Positions 14,584-22,599 of a DNA stretch of 36,389 nt are shown one piece after another. Where the stretch lies: positions 1 to 36,389 of the forward strand of contig JAEYZH010000020.1 of the NCBI GenBank assembly GCA_023430685.1, written 5' to 3'. How positions within the stretch are numbered: the stretch's first letter is position 1; the number at the start of each line of letters is the position of its first letter. The notes under the pieces were generated by a model. The model saw only the letters and a list, made by a program, of their open reading frames with translations. It was not told the DNA's origin and ran no database searches. Both the position numbers and the translations under genes were made by a program. The stretch is from Pseudomonadota bacterium. GTDB lineage: Bacteria; Pseudomonadota; Gammaproteobacteria; Xanthomonadales; Rhodanobacteraceae.

Positions 14584-16260
14584 ATGGACACCGATGACGC
14601 CGCCGCGGCAGGCTTCATCCAGCCCGGCCCTGCGCTCGCCAACACGTTCGACGACGATCGCGTGCTGCGATCACACCTGCGGCGCGTACTGCCCGGCGAA
14701 CTGTTCGCGGTCGCCACCGCCGACTATTCCGCACTCGGCGAACATGCGGCCGAGGCTTGGGAATCGGCGCGCGCGCGCACGCCCGAGGCACCGCGCCTCG
14801 TGCAGTGGGACGCGTGGGGCAACCACGTGGACCGCATCGAGACCACGCGAGTCTGGCAACAAGGGCCCGCGCTCGCCGCGCGGTTCGGACTGGTCGCCGC
14901 CGGCCACGAGGCGTCGAATGGCGCGCACGCGCGCGTCGACCAGTTCGCACGCGTGTACCTGCATCACGTCGCGAGCGAATTCTTCACCTGTCCGCTCGCG
15001 ATGAGCGACGGCGCGGTGGCGGCGTTGAAGGCCTCGGGCAACGCAGCGCTCTGCGCACGCGCTTTGCCGCGCCTGCTCTCGCGCGATCCGGCCCAGCTCT
15101 GGATCTCGGGCCAGTGGATGACCGAGACCGCGGGCGGCTCCGACGTCGGGCGCACCTCGACCGTCGCACGTCGCGATGGGCATGGCCGCTGGCGCCTGCA
15201 TGGCCGCAAGTGGTTCACCTCGGCCGTGGTCGGCGAGATGGCGCTTGCGCTCGCGCGTCCCGAGGGCGCGGGTGACGGCGCCGACGCACTCGCCCTGTTC
15301 CTGGTCGAGACGCGCGATGCCGAGGGCCGCTGGAACGGCATCCGCGTCGATCGGCTCAAGGACAAGCTCGGCACGCGCGAGCTGCCGACCGCCGAGATCC
15401 ATCTGGATGGCAGCCTCGCCGAGCCGGTCGGCGAGCTCGCACATGGCGTGCGCCAGGTCGTGCCGATGCTCACCATCACGCGCACCTGGAACGCGGTCTG
15501 CGCGCTCGCGACGATGCGGCGCTGCCTCGCGCTCGCGCTGGCGCATGCACGAGGTCGCGAGGCATTCGGACGTCCGCTCGCCCTCCAGCCGTTGCACCGC
15601 GCGACGCTGGCGGCGCTGCAGGCGGAATTCGAGGCCGCGTTCGAGCTCGTTTTCTTCGTCGTGGAACTGCTGGGCCGCGTCGAACACGGCGGCGGCGAGG
15701 CCGACCAAACCTTGCTGCGCGCGCTGACGCCGCTCGCGAAACTGTGGACGGGCAAGCTCGCGGTGCGCATCGCGTCGGAAACCTGCGAGGCCTTCGGCGG
15801 CGCCGGTTACGTCGAGGACACCGGCATCCCGCTGCTGCTGCGCGATGCGCAGGTCTATCCGATATGGGAGGGCACGACCAACGTGCTCGCGCTCGACACG
15901 TTGCGCGCACTGCGCGGCGACCGCATCGGGCACATCCTGCACGGCGCGGACGCCTTGCTCGTCGAAGCCGGCGGCGATGCGCATGGCATCGCCGCGGCGC
16001 TCGGCGCCGCGCGCGACCAGCTCGACGCGGTCGAACGGTCGCGCGACGAGATCGAATCGGTTGCACGCGGCATTGCGCTGACGCTCGCGCGCGGCTTCGC
16101 CGCGGCCCTGCTCGCGCGACATGCGCGCTGGACGCGCGAGCACGAGGGCAGCGCTCGGGCGGGCGCGGCGCTGTCGCTGTTCGCCGGGCACGGGATTTCA
16201 CGACTGCGTGCACCCGCGATGGACGCTGTCGCGATGCTGGTCGACAATGACGGCCCCTGA
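14584..16260 (+). CDS. AidB-like acyl-CoA dehydrogenase
   Basis: A 558-residue flavoprotein of the acyl-CoA dehydrogenase superfamily, longer than the usual 380-400 and in the AidB size class. The N-terminal extension contains the AidB-like region with RVWQQGPALAARFGLV and HARVDQFARVYLHH. The FAD/substrate core has WISGQWMTETAGGSDVGRTS and LHGRKWFTSAV, then GTRELPTAEIHLDG. The C-terminal helical domain has EAFGGAGYVEDTGIPLLLRD and PIWEGTTNVLALDTLRAL, where Glu of WEGTT is the catalytic-base position. In Escherichia coli AidB is part of the adaptive response to alkylation and binds DNA and FAD. Whether this protein protects DNA or oxidises an acyl-CoA cannot be told. ATG at 14584 is chosen as the first start after the previous gene that gives the full N-terminal region. 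The asparaginase-like gene follows 38 nt on. Confidence 0.92.
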   Translation: MDTDDAAAAGFIQPGPALANTFDDDRVLRSHLRRVLPGELFAVATADYSALGEHAAEAWESARARTPEAPRLVQWDAWGNHVDRIETTRVWQQGPALAARFGLVAAGHEASNGAHARVDQFARVYLHHVASEFFTCPLAMSDGAVAALKASGNAALCARALPRLLSRDPAQLWISGQWMTETAGGSDVGRTSTVARRDGHGRWRLHGRKWFTSAVVGEMALALARPEGAGDGADALALFLVETRDAEGRWNGIRVDRLKDKLGTRELPTAEIHLDGSLAEPVGELAHGVRQVVPMLTITRTWNAVCALATMRRCLALALAHARGREAFGRPLALQPLHRATLAALQAEFEAAFELVFFVVELLGRVEHGGGEADQTLLRALTPLAKLWTGKLAVRIASETCEAFGGAGYVEDTGIPLLLRDAQVYPIWEGTTNVLALDTLRALRGDRIGHILHGADALLVEAGGDAHGIAAALGAARDQLDAVERSRDEIESVARGIALTLARGFAAALLARHARWTREHEGSARAGAALSLFAGHGISRLRAPAMDAVAMLVDNDGP

Positions 16261-16298
16261 GGCGCAGCCTCCGCCCTAACCGCGCAGGATCCGACCCG

Positions 16299-16787
16299 AT
16301 GCAGCACCTGACCATCGTCACCACGGGTGGCACGATCGACAAGATCTACTTCGACGACAAGTCGACGTTCCAGATCGGCGAGCCCCAGATCGGAGACATC
16401 CTGGAGGCACTCGGCGTCGCCTTCACGTTCGAAGTGCTGCCGGTGCTGCGCAAGGACAGCCTGCACATGGACGACGGGGACCGCGCGCGCATCCGCGCCG
16501 CGATCGCGGACCAGCCGCATCGCCACGTGCTCGTCACGCACGGCACCGACACGATGGTCGAAACCGCGCAGGCGCTGGCGGGCATCGAAGGCAAGGTCGT
16601 GGTGCTGACCGGCGCCCTGAACCCGGCGCTGTTCAAGGGTTCGGACGCGGTGTTCAACATCGGTTGCGCGGTCGGCGCGGTACAGACCTTGCCCGACGGC
16701 GTCTACATCGCGATGAACGGCCGCATCTGGAATCCCGCCGCGGTGCGCAAGAACCGCGACGCGAACCGCTTCGAGGCGCACGGCTGA
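16299..16787 (+). CDS. Single-domain asparaginase-like protein
   Basis: 162 residues corresponding only to the N-terminal half of type I/II L-asparaginases (usually 320-350 residues). The substrate-site motifs of that half are intact: TTGGTIDK with nucleophile Thr12, and VTHGTDTMVETA with Thr83-Asp84 (80-90), then KVVVLTGALNPALFKGSDAV. The C-terminal domain that completes the dimer active site is absent and the stop is clean, with intergenic sequence following, so this is a short family form and not a recent frameshift. Similar stand-alone domains are annotated in proteobacteria. Activity on asparagine is unproven. It starts 38 nt after the acyl-CoA dehydrogenase gene with AGGA about 11 nt before ATG, so the two are probably co-transcribed. 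Confidence 0.92.
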   Translation: MQHLTIVTTGGTIDKIYFDDKSTFQIGEPQIGDILEALGVAFTFEVLPVLRKDSLHMDDGDRARIRAAIADQPHRHVLVTHGTDTMVETAQALAGIEGKVVVLTGALNPALFKGSDAVFNIGCAVGAVQTLPDGVYIAMNGRIWNPAAVRKNRDANRFEAHG

Positions 16788-16888
16788 CTGCCCGGTCGCA
16801 GCAGTCGCGGGACCTGCAACGCAAGCGTATCGCGAAGGCCTGAAATCATTCGCTTCTTCGCTTCCCGGCGTTCCGCTCCCGCCGATGC

Positions 16889-16918
16889 AAAAGGGCGGCC
16901 GGTTTGCGCCGGCCGCCC
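16889..16918 (-). terminator. Intrinsic terminator for the subtilase gene
   Basis: A perfect 10-bp stem (GGGCGGCCGG / CCGGCCGCCC, loop TTTGCG) at 16893-16918 is preceded on the plus strand by AAAA, so minus-strand RNA gets a short U-tract after the stem. It lies 30 nt beyond the subtilase stop and 105 nt beyond the asparaginase-like stop, and the strong stem may also slow plus-strand transcription. Confidence 0.75.
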
Positions 16919-16948
16919 GAGGTCCAACTCCGAAGCTCGCGCGTCAGG

Positions 16949-19306
16949 TCACGGCGTGAAGCTGCCGACCAGGCTCACGCCCGAGAAACTCGAGTACGCA
17001 CGCACGCGCACGTAGTACGTACCGGCCGCCGGCGCGGTCCACGAGCAGGTCTCGTTGTTGCCGCTGAGGTACGGGCGGCAGGTGAAGCTCGACGTGGTCG
17101 GGGCCGACCCGGTGCGGACGTAGAGGTCCGCGTCGCCGGTCCCGCCCGAGATCGCGATCGAGAGGTTGCTCGCGCCCGACGGCACCACCAGCGTGTACGT
17201 CTGCGACCAGTTGTTGGTCGTCGCCGAGAGTCCCGTCACCGGCACGCCGTTCTGCAGCACGGTACCGCCGCCGCCACCCGTGGAGTAGCTGCCGGTCAGG
17301 CTCATGCCGCTGAAGCTCGAGTACGCGTTGATCATCACGTAGTACGTACCGGCCTGCGCGGTCGTGATGTTGCAGGTTTCGGCGTTGCCCGAAGCCCACG
17401 AACGGCAGTCGTAGGTCGAGGTGGTCGGGTTGGATCCGAAGCGCACGTATAGGTCGCCGTCGCCGGAGCCGCCCGAGGTCACGAACCGGAGGTTCGTCGC
17501 GCCGGCCGGCACCACCATCGTGTAGTAGAGCTTGTTGCCGGTGGTGGCCGCGAGTCCCGTCACCGCGACGCCGTTCTGCAGCACCGTGCCGCCCCCGCCG
17601 CCGCTCACCGTCACCGACTGCGTGCGGGTGTTGGTCGCGCCGTCATCGTCGGTCACGGTCAGCGAGACCGTGTAGGTGCCGCCCGCCGCATAGGTGCGGC
17701 TCGGATTGGTCGCGGTCGAGGTGCCGCCGTCGCCGAAGCTCCACGACCGCGAGACGATGCTGCCGTCGCTGTCGCTCGAACTGTCGGTGAAGCTTGCGGT
17801 GAGCCCGCTCGTCGAATAGCTGAAATTCGCGACCGGCGCGGCATTGCCGCCACCACCGCCGACCGCGAGCAGCGTCGCTTCCGCGTTGATGATGCCCGCG
17901 CCGCAACCGCCCGAGCAGCTGCCAGGCAGCGCGCGTGCGTTCGCAGTGATCAGGTTCTTGACCTGGTCCGGCGTCAGCGACGGATTCAGCGAAAGCACCG
18001 CGGCCGCGAGCGCGGCGACGTGCGGAGCTGCCATCGAGGTGCCCGCGTAATACGCATAGGCCTCGGTCGTCGGCGTGGTGCTGCCGTTGTTGAGCGTCGA
18101 CAGGATGTCGCCCGAGCCGCCGCTGCCGTCGCCACCCGGGGCCGACACGACGATCGTGCTGCCGTAGTTGGAATACGACGCGCGCGAGCCGGTCTTGGTC
18201 GTCGCCGCCACCGAGATCACGCCGCTGCAGTTCGCGGGCGAGGAGTTGCTGACGTTCTGGTTCTCGTTGCCGGCTGCGACGACGAACACCGAGCCGTTGT
18301 TGCGCGCGGTGTTGATCGCGGCCTGGAACGATCCGCAGGCGCCGCCGCCGCCGAGGCTGAGGTTGAGCACGCGGGCCGGATTCGTATTCGCGGGTACGCC
18401 GCTGACCGAGCCACCGGACGACCACACGATCGCGTCGACGATGTCGGCGACGGTACCACCGCACTTGCCGAGCACGCGCACCGGCACGACCTTCGCGCCG
18501 TAGGCCATGCTCGCGACGCCCTTGTTGTTGTTGGTGAGCGCGGCAACGGTGCCTGCGACATGGGTGCCATGCCAGCTCGAGCCAGAAGCCGGGTAACCGG
18601 CGCCGCACTCGTTGTTGCCGTACCAGTCGCCCTCGTCGGCCGGGTTGGAATCGCGGCCGTTGCCGTCACGCGCGGTCGTCGAGCTGCTGATGAAGTCGTA
18701 GCCGCCGACGATCTGCCCGGTGAGGTCGCTGTGCGTGGTGATGCCGGTGTCGACGACCGCGACCTTGATGCCGCTGCCGTTCGCGATGTCCCATGCGGCG
18801 GGCATGCGCACGCCGCCGACCGCGTCGGTCAGGTCCCACTGGTTGCCGAAGTTGGTGTCGTTCGGCGTCATCAATGCGCGCATCACGCGGTCGGGTTCCA
18901 CGTACTCGACCGCGGCATTGCGCGCGAACGAGACCAGCACGTTGCGCTGCGTGTCGGCGTAGGAGGCGAAGCGTTGACGGTCACCCGCGACCTCGACGAG
19001 TTCCGCGCCGGTCGCGAGCGTGCGCACGTGCGAGACCGACAATCCGGTTTCGGCCGCCACGCGCGAGAAGTCGACGCTGCGCGCCGATTCATTCGAGCGT
19101 TCCGCGGTTCCTTCCGCATACGTCACGATGTAGCGCGTGTACTGGATCTGCTCCGAAACCGCCGCGAAATTCGCGCGGTCGGCGTAGGTGGCCAGGTCCG
19201 CGGCGCTGGCTGCCCCCGCAGCCTGCGCGACGGGAACGGCGCCGCACGCAACGATGGCGACCGCGAGCGCGGTGCGCCGCAACTTTCCTTGCGAAATCAA
19301 TTTCAC
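16949..19306 (-). CDS. Secreted subtilisin-like serine protease with PKD and two PPC domains
   Basis: A 785-residue extracellular S8 protease. The GTG at 19306 is preferred to an ATG six codons upstream because GGGGGTAG lies just before it and the product then begins with a compact signal peptide (KLISQGKLRRTALAV to AQAA, cleavage near residue 30). An I9-type propeptide (about 56-140) ends with AAVEYVEPDRVMRAL. The catalytic domain has Asp186 (VAVVDTGI), His246 (HGTHVAGT), oxyanion Asn347 (AAGNEN) and Ser424 (GTSMAAPH). A PKD domain (about 489-567; SWSFGDGGTST) follows, then Gly-rich linkers and two bacterial pre-peptidase C-terminal domains (about 580-676 and 690-783; GDGDLYVRFG and GDADLYVRTG). 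Such proteases degrade external protein in Xanthomonas and Lysobacter relatives. PKD and PPC parts are typically trimmed after secretion. The AT-rich upstream region with a long palindrome may control it. Confidence 0.97.
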   Translation of the reverse strand: MKLISQGKLRRTALAVAIVACGAVPVAQAAGAASAADLATYADRANFAAVSEQIQYTRYIVTYAEGTAERSNESARSVDFSRVAAETGLSVSHVRTLATGAELVEVAGDRQRFASYADTQRNVLVSFARNAAVEYVEPDRVMRALMTPNDTNFGNQWDLTDAVGGVRMPAAWDIANGSGIKVAVVDTGITTHSDLTGQIVGGYDFISSSTTARDGNGRDSNPADEGDWYGNNECGAGYPASGSSWHGTHVAGTVAALTNNNKGVASMAYGAKVVPVRVLGKCGGTVADIVDAIVWSSGGSVSGVPANTNPARVLNLSLGGGGACGSFQAAINTARNNGSVFVVAAGNENQNVSNSSPANCSGVISVAATTKTGSRASYSNYGSTIVVSAPGGDGSGGSGDILSTLNNGSTTPTTEAYAYYAGTSMAAPHVAALAAAVLSLNPSLTPDQVKNLITANARALPGSCSGGCGAGIINAEATLLAVGGGGGNAAPVANFSYSTSGLTASFTDSSSDSDGSIVSRSWSFGDGGTSTATNPSRTYAAGGTYTVSLTVTDDDGATNTRTQSVTVSGGGGGTVLQNGVAVTGLAATTGNKLYYTMVVPAGATNLRFVTSGGSGDGDLYVRFGSNPTTSTYDCRSWASGNAETCNITTAQAGTYYVMINAYSSFSGMSLTGSYSTGGGGGTVLQNGVPVTGLSATTNNWSQTYTLVVPSGASNLSIAISGGTGDADLYVRTGSAPTTSSFTCRPYLSGNNETCSWTAPAAGTYYVRVRAYSSFSGVSLVGSFTP

Positions 19307-19710
19307 AGGTTCTACCCCCAGCATGTGGTTGGTCGAGCCGCCCTGCGGCGGCGTGTCGTGCGCATCCTTGCGCTGCCCGGCCGCTTCCGCGCCCGCCCGG
19401 CCCTCTCTCGGCCTGGCGGATTGGGGTTGCGACGGCACGGTGTGTTGCCCTCCGAAAACCGTGCCGCGGGCGCCTGCCCCGTGCGTCAATCCGCCACGGG
19501 AGCGCCGCACTGTACCAACAATTTCGGCAACCCGAGCGTGCGCGCCATCACGCAAGCGATTGATAACAATACGCTTTTCCTGAATGCATTGGTGCGGTGC
19601 GGCATCGTCAGAAAGTGACAAATTGCGGCACGTGCACGCTTTTCCGTGCGCAGGCGCACGGAAAATTTGTGCAATACGGAACGAAATCGCCGGGTGCCGC
19701 GGCGCCGGAT
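19307..19710. promoter_or_regulatory. AT-richer upstream region of the subtilase gene
   Basis: No gene is seen in this 404-nt gap between two minus-strand genes. The part from about 19545 to 19690 is clearly richer in A and T than its surroundings, as expected of a promoter region, and includes TATTGTTATCAATCG on the minus strand. I cannot fix a -35/-10 pair. It also contains the perfect inverted repeat listed separately. Confidence 0.5.
19640..19665. repeat. Perfect 12-bp inverted repeat upstream of the subtilase
   Basis: TTTTCCGTGCGC, a 2-nt spacer (AG), then GCGCACGGAAAA: both arms match exactly. T-runs are on the outer 5' side and A-runs on the outer 3' side on both strands, opposite to the polarity of an intrinsic terminator. 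An operator for a dimeric regulator, or a leader-RNA hairpin, fits better. It lies about 335 nt before the subtilase start. Confidence 0.6.
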
Positions 19711-20136
19711 TCAGCGGCGACGAGCGCCGCCGAGCGCGTGCACCTTGCGCGGCCGTCGAAGCCAGAGGATCACCGTCAGCACGAGCAGCAGGGGCGAGAG
19801 CCAGAACATCGTCTTGAGCCAGCGGTGCTGCGCGTTCCAGGTGTTGTTGAAGATCAGGTCCATCGCGACGGTCGAATCCGCATCGATGCGCTCGAAGCCG
19901 TCAGAGAGGGCAGCGACGAGGCGGCGCTCGCCGAACGCCTGCAGCGCCGGCACCGCGCCGTCGATCGGACCGCCGAGCGTGATGTAGGTCGCCGCGAGCG
20001 GCGCCTCCCTGCGCGCGGAACTCGCGATCGCGCCGCCGACGTCGGGCAGCAACGGCGCCGCACCCCAGACCAGCAGGTTGTAGAGCAGGCTCAGCAGGAA
20101 CAGGACCAGCGCGATCACGTGCAGGTTGCGTTTCAT
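19711..20136 (-). CDS. Two-helix membrane protein of unknown function
   Basis: 141 residues. It starts MKRNLHVIALVLF, with a first hydrophobic helix (about 8-27), then a soluble segment of about 80 residues with ITLGGPIDGAVPALQAFGER, FERIDADSTVAMDLIF and NNTWNAQHRWLK, then a second helix (about 108-127; MFWLSPLLLVLTVILWL) and a short basic tail (RRPRKVHALGGARRR). By the positive-inside rule the middle segment is periplasmic and both ends cytoplasmic. I do not recognise a family. The upstream ribosome-binding site is weak. It lies on the same strand as sufT, whose stop is about 150 nt before it, and may be transcribed alone or with that gene. Confidence 0.75.
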   Translation of the reverse strand: MKRNLHVIALVLFLLSLLYNLLVWGAAPLLPDVGGAIASSARREAPLAATYITLGGPIDGAVPALQAFGERRLVAALSDGFERIDADSTVAMDLIFNNTWNAQHRWLKTMFWLSPLLLVLTVILWLRRPRKVHALGGARRR

Positions 20137-20288
20137 CGGAGCGGCTCGTCGGTGGCGTGCGCCATCCTAGAACGAAAAATGCCGCGCCTGCACGCCACCA
20201 GGCGCCCGGTGCCGCAAGCCCGCCCGCAGGAGCGCCACGGGAGGCTTCCCGCTTGACGCGCGCAGCGGGGCGGACGCGGGGAGATGCG

Positions 20289-20843
20289 TCAGAGCATCCC
20301 GGTTTCGAGGCGCGCGGCTTCCGACATCATGGTCTGGTTCCACGGCGGATCGAACACGAGGTCGACATCGGCTTCGGCGACGGTCGGGATCATCTCGAGC
20401 TTGGTGCGCACGTCGTCGACGAGGATGTCGCCCATGCCGCAACCCGGCGCAGTCAGCGTCATGCGCACGTTGACCTTGCGCTGTCCGTCGGGCAGCGTCT
20501 CGAGGTCGCAGTCGTAGACGAGGCCGAGCTCGACGATGTCGATCGGGATCTCGGGATCGAAGCAGGTTCGCAGCTGCTGCCAGACCAGCTTCTCGACGTC
20601 CGCGTCGCCCGCGTCGTCCGCGAGTTCCAGCGGCGCCGGCGGCGACTTGCCGAGTGCATCCGCGTCGTTGCCGCTGATGCGGAACAGGTTGCCGTCGATG
20701 TAGACCGTGAAGCTGCCACCCAGCGCCTGCGTGATGTAGCCGACCTGGCCCGCGGGCAACGTCACCGCGTCACCCTGCGGCACCATCACGGCGTCGCAGT
20801 CGCGTTCGAGGCGGATCGGTTCGGAAGTCTGGCTGTAGCCCAT
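20289..20843 (-). CDS. sufT: Iron-sulfur assembly factor SufT (MIP18 family)
   Basis: A 184-residue cytosolic protein helping maturation of iron-sulfur proteins. The N-terminal part (about 1-80) is the SufT-specific extension, with YSQTSEPIRLERDCDAVMVP and FTVYIDGNLFRISGNDADAL. The C-terminal part is the MIP18/DUF59 domain: CFDPEIPIDIVELGLVYDCD, then MTLTAPGCGMGDILVDDV with the conserved Cys, then VDLVFDPPWNQTMMSE. The length is usual. In many bacteria sufT lies at the end of a sufBCDSU operon, but no other suf gene is near here, so it stands alone. ATG at 20843 has only a weak GAAGAAA-type ribosome-binding site. About 200 nt without a gene separate it from the MocR gene upstream. Confidence 0.93.
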   Translation of the reverse strand: MGYSQTSEPIRLERDCDAVMVPQGDAVTLPAGQVGYITQALGGSFTVYIDGNLFRISGNDADALGKSPPAPLELADDAGDADVEKLVWQQLRTCFDPEIPIDIVELGLVYDCDLETLPDGQRKVNVRMTLTAPGCGMGDILVDDVRTKLEMIPTVAEADVDLVFDPPWNQTMMSEAARLETGML

Positions 20844-21045
20844 TGCGGAGTTTCTTCGGCGAGGGTGCGTGCGGAACAGCGCATTATGCCGCGGCGCGGC
20901 CGCCCGGCGCAGTGGTTGGCGTCATGGTCGCGTGCGCCGCCCTTCCGATGTCGGGACGCAGCGTGTGCGCTTCAATGTCGGCGCGAGCCCGCGGCGCGGG
21001 ACAGGCATCGGCCGAGCGCTCGCGCGGAATCCGCACGTCGATGCG

Positions 21046-22500
21046 TCAGGCGGGCAGCAGCCCGGTCTCGCGCAGGCAACGCCCGAGCAGGCGCATCGCC
21101 GCGTCGATGTCCGCGGGTGGAAGGCCCGCGTAACCGAGCACGAGTCCCGGTCGCGGCGGCGGCTTCAGGAAGTATGGCGCGACCGAGTAGAGGCCGAGCC
21201 CGCGCGTGCGCGCATGCGCGACGAGGCGCTCGCAATCGCCATGGTTGCCGCGCGTGAGCCATGCGGTCAGGTGCATGCCTGCGTTCGAGTCGACGACTTC
21301 GAGCGCGCCGCGCGCGTGCCGGGCGATGCCGGCGAGCATCGCGACGCGACGCGCGCGCAGCGTGAGCGCCGCACGGCGCAGGTGGCGTTCGAAGCCGCCG
21401 TCGACCATGAAGTTCGCGAGCGCCGCCTGCTCGAGCGCGTTGCAGCCGCGGTCCTCGAGCCATTTGGCCGCGACGAACGCATCGCGCACCGAAGCCGGCA
21501 CCACCATGTAGCCGAGGCGCAGCGCCGGGAACAGCGCCTTGGAGAAACTTCCGATGTAGATCACGCGACCATCGCGATCGAGCGACTTCAGCGCAGCCAG
21601 CGGTCGGCCGCCATAACGGAACTCGCCGTCGTAGTCGTCCTCGATCAGCCATGCGCGGCCGCGCGCGGCCCATTCCAGCAATTCGAGCCGCCGCGGCAAC
21701 GGCAGCAACGCGCCGGTCGGGAACTGGTGCGAAGGCGTCACGACCGCGAGGCGGGCGGATTCCGGCAGCGCGGAAGGCACCAGGCCTTCGGCATCGACGC
21801 GACAGCCCCGTGCATGTGCGCCATGCGCGGCGAATGCCTGGCTCGCGCCTCGATAGTGGGGATCCTCGAGCACGACCGTGTCGCCAGGCTCGAGCAGCAC
21901 GCGCGCGGCGAGTGCGAATGCCTGCTGGGTGCCCGATACGACGAGTACGTCCTCGGGCGCCGCCGGTACGCCGCGCCGGCGCGCAAGGTAGTCGCAGATC
22001 GCGGTGCGCAGGCCCGAGAGGCCTTGCGCATCCGGATAGTCGAAGTCGACATGCTCGGCCGCGCGACTGACCTCGCGCCGCCACACGCTCGCGAGCAGCG
22101 GGTTCGCGAGCGGCAAACCGTACTGCAGGTTGTAGCGCAGGCCCGCATGCTGGTGCCCCGGAATTCGCCGGCCGTCGGTATTGGCCAGCGCGCGCCGCGC
22201 GAACGAGGACAGCGGCGCGACCAGCGTCTGCGCCGCGCGCTTCGGTGGTGCCGGATTGCCGACGTTCGCGACGAAACTGCCAGAACCCACTCGCCCGAGC
22301 AGGAATCCTTCCGCCTGCAGTTGCTCGTAGGCCGCAAGCACGGTGTTGCGCGAGATGTCGAGCTCGCGCGCGAGCGAACGGCTCGCGGGCAGGCGAGCGC
22401 CCGCGCTGACGCGACCGTCGAGGATCGCCGCCTTGAGCGCACGGATCAGCTGGGCATAGCGGGCACCCTGGCCATCGAGGTCGAGATACACGATTGGCAC
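21046..22500 (-). CDS. MocR/PdxR-type regulator (winged helix plus aminotransferase fold)
   Basis: About 484 residues. No ATG opens the frame. GTG codons at 22503, 22500 and 22491 are all possible; 22500 is my choice, with the N-terminus uncertain by a few residues. A GntR-type winged helix (about 12-78) has GRVSAGARLPASRSLARELD and ISRNTVLAAYEQLQAEGF. A linker leads to a fold-type I aminotransferase domain: VVSGTQQAFALAAR, VLEDPHYRGA, VTPSHQFPTGALLP, LIEDDYDGEFRYGGRP and the PLP-lysine motif YIGSFSKALFPALRLGY (Lys321). All main PLP-binding elements are present, so it should sense PLP or a PLP adduct with an amine. It is divergent from a PNPOx-family gene, a classic MocR arrangement, and probably regulates that gene and itself through the sites in the shared region. 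Confidence 0.93.
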   Translation of the reverse strand: MPIVYLDLDGQGARYAQLIRALKAAILDGRVSAGARLPASRSLARELDISRNTVLAAYEQLQAEGFLLGRVGSGSFVANVGNPAPPKRAAQTLVAPLSSFARRALANTDGRRIPGHQHAGLRYNLQYGLPLANPLLASVWRREVSRAAEHVDFDYPDAQGLSGLRTAICDYLARRRGVPAAPEDVLVVSGTQQAFALAARVLLEPGDTVVLEDPHYRGASQAFAAHGAHARGCRVDAEGLVPSALPESARLAVVTPSHQFPTGALLPLPRRLELLEWAARGRAWLIEDDYDGEFRYGGRPLAALKSLDRDGRVIYIGSFSKALFPALRLGYMVVPASVRDAFVAAKWLEDRGCNALEQAALANFMVDGGFERHLRRAALTLRARRVAMLAGIARHARGALEVVDSNAGMHLTAWLTRGNHGDCERLVAHARTRGLGLYSVAPYFLKPPPRPGLVLGYAGLPPADIDAAMRLLGRCLRETGLLPA

Positions 22501-22540
22501 CACCAGAGTGATCAAATGTGGAACTGTATGGTACCAATAC
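22494..22540. promoter_or_regulatory. Putative MocR operator pair
   Basis: TTGGCACCA (22494-22502, plus strand) and TTGGTACCA (22529-22537, minus strand) differ at one base, and their centres are 35 bp apart, about three helical turns. The second lies inside a wider dyad, GTATGGTACCAATAC (22526-22540), and the first overlaps the GTG start codons of the regulator. MocR proteins commonly bind paired sites in such divergent promoters; here the role is inferred from position and symmetry. Confidence 0.5.
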
Positions 22541-22599
22541 CGCGGCCGAGAATCCGCCTCCGCGCACCCTGCGCGCCGCAACCGACGCCGAGGCCCGAG

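Noticed and set aside
16949..19306. Autotransporter
   Set aside because: The C-terminus consists of PKD and PPC domains, with no beta-barrel of about 260-300 residues.
18020..19618. A long plus-strand open frame antisense to the subtilase gene
   Set aside because: The minus-strand frame has a full catalytic triad and domains; the antisense product is Arg/Val/Ala-rich low-information sequence.
19640..19665. Intrinsic terminator of the two-helix membrane protein gene
   Set aside because: The T and A runs are inside the stem with the wrong polarity on both strands; no U-tract follows the stem.
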